Shown one piece after another: positions 38,436 to 41,292 of a stretch of DNA of 41,292 bases. The notes under the pieces were generated by a model. The model had not been told where the DNA came from and did no database searches. It saw only the letters and a list, made by a program, of their open reading frames with translations. Position 1 is the stretch's first letter. Every line of letters begins with the position of its first letter. Source of the DNA: CAYMOV01 sp964392085 (GTDB lineage: Bacteria; Oederibacteriota; Muellerivitia; Muellerivitales; Muellerivitaceae); the NCBI GenBank assembly GCA_964392085.1, contig CAYMOV010000017.1, positions 1-41,292 on the forward strand, written 5' to 3'. A program made the translations under genes and the position numbers.

Positions 38436-39260
38436 TTACTTTCGGCGCTTGACGATGTATTTTTCAGTCCTGCGGTTGGCGCGGGTCTTGTAACCCTTCG
38501 TCGGCTTGCCCCAAGGCGTCGTCGGATGACGTCCGCCCGAGGTCTTGCCTTCGCCGCCACCCATCGGGTGTCCGTCCCCGGGACGATGAACGACACCGCG
38601 GGATTGGGGACGCTCACCCAACCAACGGACGCGTCCCGCCTTGCCCATCGAGACGTTCTCGTGCTCCAGGTTGCCGATCTGGCCGACCGAGGCCATGCAT
38701 TCGGCGAAAACTTTCCGCATCTCACCCGAGGGCATCCGGAGGGTGGCGTAGTCCCCCTCGCGGGCCATCAACTGGGCGGCCGCGCCGGCGGAACGGGCCA
38801 TCTGGCCGCCCTTACCGGGACGAAGCTCGATGTTGTGGACGATCGTCCCGACGGGCAGGTCCTTGAGCTTCATGGTATGACCGGGCTTCACGTCGGACCC
38901 CGCGCCGGAGATGACTTCATGCCCCACCTCGAGCCCCAGGGGGCCCAGGATGTACCTGCGTTCCCCGTCCAGGTACTGGACCAGGGCGATTCGGCAGGTG
39001 CGGTTCGGGTCATACTCGATGGCCACCACCTTAGCCGCCATGCCCTGCTTATCCCGCTTGAAGTCGATCAAACGGTAGCGCTTCTTGTGTCCGCCGCCAC
39101 GGTGGCGGCTGGTGATGCGGCCGTACATGCCGCGGCCGCCGGTGGCGAGCTTCTTGGCCAACAGGCGTTTTTCGGGGGCCTTCTTGGTCAGGTCCGAGTT
39201 GACCAGCGTCGTCATGGCCCGACGGCCGGCGCTCGTGGGTTTGTAGTTACGAATGGGCAT
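38436..39260 (-). CDS. rplB: 50S ribosomal protein L2
   Basis: Conserved protein near the peptidyl-transferase centre. MPIRNYKPTSAGRRAMTTLV, RGGGHKKRYRLIDFKRDKQG and the C-terminal GGRHPTTPWGKPTKGYKTR are definitive. The usually conserved histidine region near GVVHRPGDGHPMGGGEGKTS is present. At 274 residues it is standard. It lies 1 nt after rplW. Confidence 0.99.
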   Translation of the reverse strand: MPIRNYKPTSAGRRAMTTLVNSDLTKKAPEKRLLAKKLATGGRGMYGRITSRHRGGGHKKRYRLIDFKRDKQGMAAKVVAIEYDPNRTCRIALVQYLDGERRYILGPLGLEVGHEVISGAGSDVKPGHTMKLKDLPVGTIVHNIELRPGKGGQMARSAGAAAQLMAREGDYATLRMPSGEMRKVFAECMASVGQIGNLEHENVSMGKAGRVRWLGERPQSRGVVHRPGDGHPMGGGEGKTSGGRHPTTPWGKPTKGYKTRANRRTEKYIVKRRK

Positions 39261-39261
39261 C

Positions 39262-39558
39262 TCAGGCTCCCTGGAAGAACTCTAGCTTCTGACCAGCCTT
39301 CAACGTGACGACGGCTTTCTTGTAACGGCCCGGCTCCGACTCAAAACGGCCGAAACGCCGCTTCTTGCCCGGCAGGCGGGCGGTGTTGACCTTCACCACT
39401 TCCACCTTGTCCTTCTTGAACATGGCCTCAATGGCCTCGGCGATCTCGTTCTTCGTGGCGTCCGGCGAAACGAGGAAAAGGTACTTGCCCATTTCTTGGA
39501 GTTCGGTTCCCCGTTCGGTCACCAGGGGCTTGTAGATGATCTCTTGGAGCTTTCGCAT
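39262..39558 (-). CDS. rplW: 50S ribosomal protein L23
   Basis: Exit-tunnel protein and the main docking site for trigger factor and SRP. It begins MRKLQEIIYKPLVTERGTEL and contains YLFLVSPDATKNEIAEAIEA and VKVNTARLPGKKRRFGRFES. It has 98 residues, normal for the family. It is packed 2 nt after rplD and 1 nt before rplB. Confidence 0.98.
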   Translation of the reverse strand: MRKLQEIIYKPLVTERGTELQEMGKYLFLVSPDATKNEIAEAIEAMFKKDKVEVVKVNTARLPGKKRRFGRFESEPGRYKKAVVTLKAGQKLEFFQGA

Positions 39559-39560
39559 GG

Positions 39561-40202
39561 TCAGGCGCCCTCCCCGCTCTTCGGATGGGTCGAGGTGAGC
39601 CCGGTCAGGGTCGGTACACCCATCACCAAAGCCTCACAGCGGACCACGTCGTACACGTTCAAATTATCGCGCAGGCGGACGGTCACGCCCCGGAGGTTCC
39701 GGAAACTACGCACCGTGGCGTCCTGGCCCTTCTCCAGCACCACCAAAACGGTGCCCTTCACGCCCAAACCCTTGAGGAGGGCGGCCGCGGACTTCGTCTT
39801 TGGGGCGTCGAACTTGATGCTGTCCACCACCAGGACCCGGCCCCGTGCCGCCTTATCCGAGAGGGACTCCGCCAAAGCCAGTTTGCGCATCTTCTTCGGG
39901 AGAGCCACCGAGAAATCCCGGGGCTTCGGGCCGAAGGCGATACCGCCGCCAACGTACTGGATCGCGCGGCTGGAACCCTGACGGGCTTGGCCCGTGCCCT
40001 TCTGCTTGAACGGCTTCTTGCCGCCGCCGGAAACCTCGCCCTTCGTCTTGGTGGACAAGGTGCCCAACCGCTGGTTGGAAAGGTAGGTCACCACCCCGCG
40101 GTGGAGGTGAGAGGATTTGACTTTCAGCCCGAAGATGTTCTCGGGAAGATCCACTTGGCCGGAGGTCTGCCCCGCGGCGTTGTACAGGTTGGCTTTGGGC
40201 AT
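39561..40202 (-). CDS. rplD: 50S ribosomal protein L4
   Basis: Tunnel-lining protein that in E. coli also represses the S10 operon. The extended loop KPFKQKGTGQARQGSSRAIQ is clear, along with VVTYLSNQRLGTLSTKTKGE and the C-terminal LRDNLNVYDVVRCEALV. At 213 residues it is typical. It lies 3 nt after rplC. Autoregulation cannot be judged because the operon leader is outside the window. Confidence 0.98.
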   Translation of the reverse strand: MPKANLYNAAGQTSGQVDLPENIFGLKVKSSHLHRGVVTYLSNQRLGTLSTKTKGEVSGGGKKPFKQKGTGQARQGSSRAIQYVGGGIAFGPKPRDFSVALPKKMRKLALAESLSDKAARGRVLVVDSIKFDAPKTKSAAALLKGLGVKGTVLVVLEKGQDATVRSFRNLRGVTVRLRDNLNVYDVVRCEALVMGVPTLTGLTSTHPKSGEGA

Positions 40203-40205
40203 GGT

Positions 40206-40868
40206 TTACGCTCCGACCTTATTGGCTGCGGCGGACTTCTTGACGCTGGGGCGGACGGTGACCACACCGTTGTCGGCGCCCGGCACCGCGCCCGCCACGA
40301 ACAGGAGGTTCTTTTCGGCATCCACCTTCACGACGCGAAGGTTCAACAGGGTCCGCTTCTCGGTCCCCATGTGCCCCGGCATCCGGGATCCCGGGAAGAC
40401 CCGCGACGGGTCCGAAGAGGCGCCGATCCCGCCGGGTTGCCGGTGGAACATGGAGCCGTGGCTGGCCACACCGCCCTTGAACCCATGTCGGCGGACACCG
40501 CCCTGGAAACCCTTGCCCTTGGTGTGGCCCGTGACGTCCACGAACTTGACCTGGCTGTACATCGAGACATCCAACGCCTGGCCCACCTGGTAAGGGGTGC
40601 TGTCGGCCACGCGGACCTCACGCAGGAGCTTCTTGGGGGTGGCTCCGGACTTCTTGAAGTGCCCCGCCATCGGCTTGGTGGTGTGCTTTTCCTTGCGTTC
40701 CTCGAAACCGATCTGGATGGCTTGGTAGCCCTCCTTTTCGGTGGTCTTCTTTTGGATGACCACGCAGGGCCCCAATTGGATCAGGGTGACGTGGGTGGCG
40801 CGACCAGACTCCTCAATGAAGGTGGTCTGGCCCACTTTGCGGCCGATCAGGCTAACAGTTTGGCTCAT
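40206..40868 (-). CDS. rplC: 50S ribosomal protein L3
   Basis: Early assembly protein near the peptidyl-transferase centre. The N-terminus SLIGRKVGQTTFIEESGRAT and the loop HGSMFHRQPGGIGASSDPSR are diagnostic; the glutamine of RQPGGIG is the residue methylated in E. coli. The GSRMPGHMGTEKRTLLNLRV segment follows. At 220 residues it is normal. It lies 24 nt after rpsJ. Confidence 0.99.
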   Translation of the reverse strand: MSQTVSLIGRKVGQTTFIEESGRATHVTLIQLGPCVVIQKKTTEKEGYQAIQIGFEERKEKHTTKPMAGHFKKSGATPKKLLREVRVADSTPYQVGQALDVSMYSQVKFVDVTGHTKGKGFQGGVRRHGFKGGVASHGSMFHRQPGGIGASSDPSRVFPGSRMPGHMGTEKRTLLNLRVVKVDAEKNLLFVAGAVPGADNGVVTVRPSVKKSAAANKVGA

Positions 40869-40892
40869 GACGAAGTTCCTTCTCGAGTCTTC

Positions 40893-41210
40893 TTAAAGCT
40901 TGATTTCAACGTCCACGCCCGCGGGCAGGTCCAGTTTCATCAAGGCGTCCACCGTCTTTTGGTTGGGGTTCACGATGTCCACCAGTCGCTTATGGGTCCG
41001 GATCTCAAACTGTTCCCGGGACTTCTTGTCCACATGCGGGCTGCGCAGGACGGTGAACTTGTTGATCTCGGTCGGAAGGGGCACCGGCCCCACCACGACC
41101 GCGCCCGTCCGGCGGACGGTCTCGATGATTTCCACCGTCGACCGGTCCAGGAGGCGGTGGTCGTAGGCTTTCAGCTTGATTCGGATCTTCTGCGACGTGG
41201 CCGTGGCCAT
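40893..41210 (-). CDS. rpsJ: 30S ribosomal protein S10
   Basis: Head protein of the small subunit and, as NusE, part of antitermination complexes. QKIRIKLKAYDHRLLDRSTV, GPVPLPTEINKFTVLRSPHV and SREQFEIRTHKRLVDIVNPN are unmistakable. It has 105 residues. It lies 27 nt after tuf, so the S10 operon probably shares a transcript with the str-type genes beyond the window. Confidence 0.99.
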   Translation of the reverse strand: MATATSQKIRIKLKAYDHRLLDRSTVEIIETVRRTGAVVVGPVPLPTEINKFTVLRSPHVDKKSREQFEIRTHKRLVDIVNPNQKTVDALMKLDLPAGVDVEIKL

Positions 41211-41237
41211 GGGGTTGTCCTTGTCCTTTTCCGCTGG

Positions 41238-41292
41238 TTACTCGATGATTTCCGTGACGACGCCGGCGCCGACCGTATGCCCGCCCTCGCGG
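41238..41292 (-). CDS. tuf: Elongation factor Tu, C-terminal end only (cut by window edge)
   Basis: The last 17 codons before TAA at 41238-41240 read REGGHTVGAGVVTEIIE, the conserved C-terminus of EF-Tu domain 3. The body of the gene lies outside the window. Its position directly upstream of rpsJ is the common bacterial str-to-S10 arrangement. Confidence 0.95.
   Translation of the reverse strand, partial: REGGHTVGAGVVTEIIE

Overview
This window is GC-rich chromosomal DNA from a bacterium, almost certainly an uncultivated one: it is a scaffold with an internal run of Ns. Nearly every gene lies on the minus strand, so transcription runs from high to low coordinates; the only clear plus-strand gene is at 21803-22276. 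Signal peptides, a menaquinone-type UbiE/UbiD pair, a DUF2723 glycosyltransferase-like membrane protein and a Thr/Pro-rich exported protein with a FlgD-like end suggest a diderm from a poorly sampled phylum. I cannot name the phylum from sequence alone.

Layout from the high end, in transcription order. At 41292-25042 lies the complete S10-spc-alpha ribosomal supercluster: tuf (3' end only), rpsJ, rplC, rplD, rplW, rplB, rpsS, rplV, rpsC, rplP, rpmC, rpsQ, rplN, rplX, rplE, rpsN, rpsH, rplF, rplR, rpsE, rpmD, rplO, secY, adk, map, infA, rpmJ, rpsM, rpsK, rpsD, rpoA, rplQ. It ends in a strong terminator at 24988-25029. rpsM is split by a 100-N assembly gap that looks like a scaffolding artefact. 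At 24949-22321 are an exported or membrane protein of unknown function, a cardiolipin synthase and a HIT-family protein. At 21803-22276 (plus strand) is a small protein with two HNH-associated repeats, served by a near-consensus promoter in an AT-rich intergenic stretch. At 21420-18226 are an ABC-exporter ATPase, its permease and a further membrane protein.

At 18190-9128 is a biosynthetic cluster: ilvB, ilvN, ilvC, psd, pssA, leuA, leuB and a Thr/Pro-rich surface protein. It is preceded by an ilv attenuator, made of a consensus promoter, a 25-codon leader peptide rich in Leu and Val codons, and a strong intrinsic terminator, so branched-chain amino acid supply very probably controls it. asd follows with its own candidate promoter. 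At 7683-128 are tpx (with terminator), a DUF2723-TPR membrane protein, truA, a small membrane protein, a UbiD-family decarboxylase, a UbiE/MenG methyltransferase and an ORF6N-domain protein. The window ends inside a short conserved protein.

The most unusual aspect is the number of intergenic palindromic repeat families placed between co-transcribed genes, including inside the ribosomal supercluster. Several of them begin at or contain the stop codon of the upstream gene. The clearest is a two-hairpin element of about 80 nt present at both rpsN/rpsH and rpsS/rplV. I saw no tRNA, rRNA, CRISPR array, insertion sequence or prophage.
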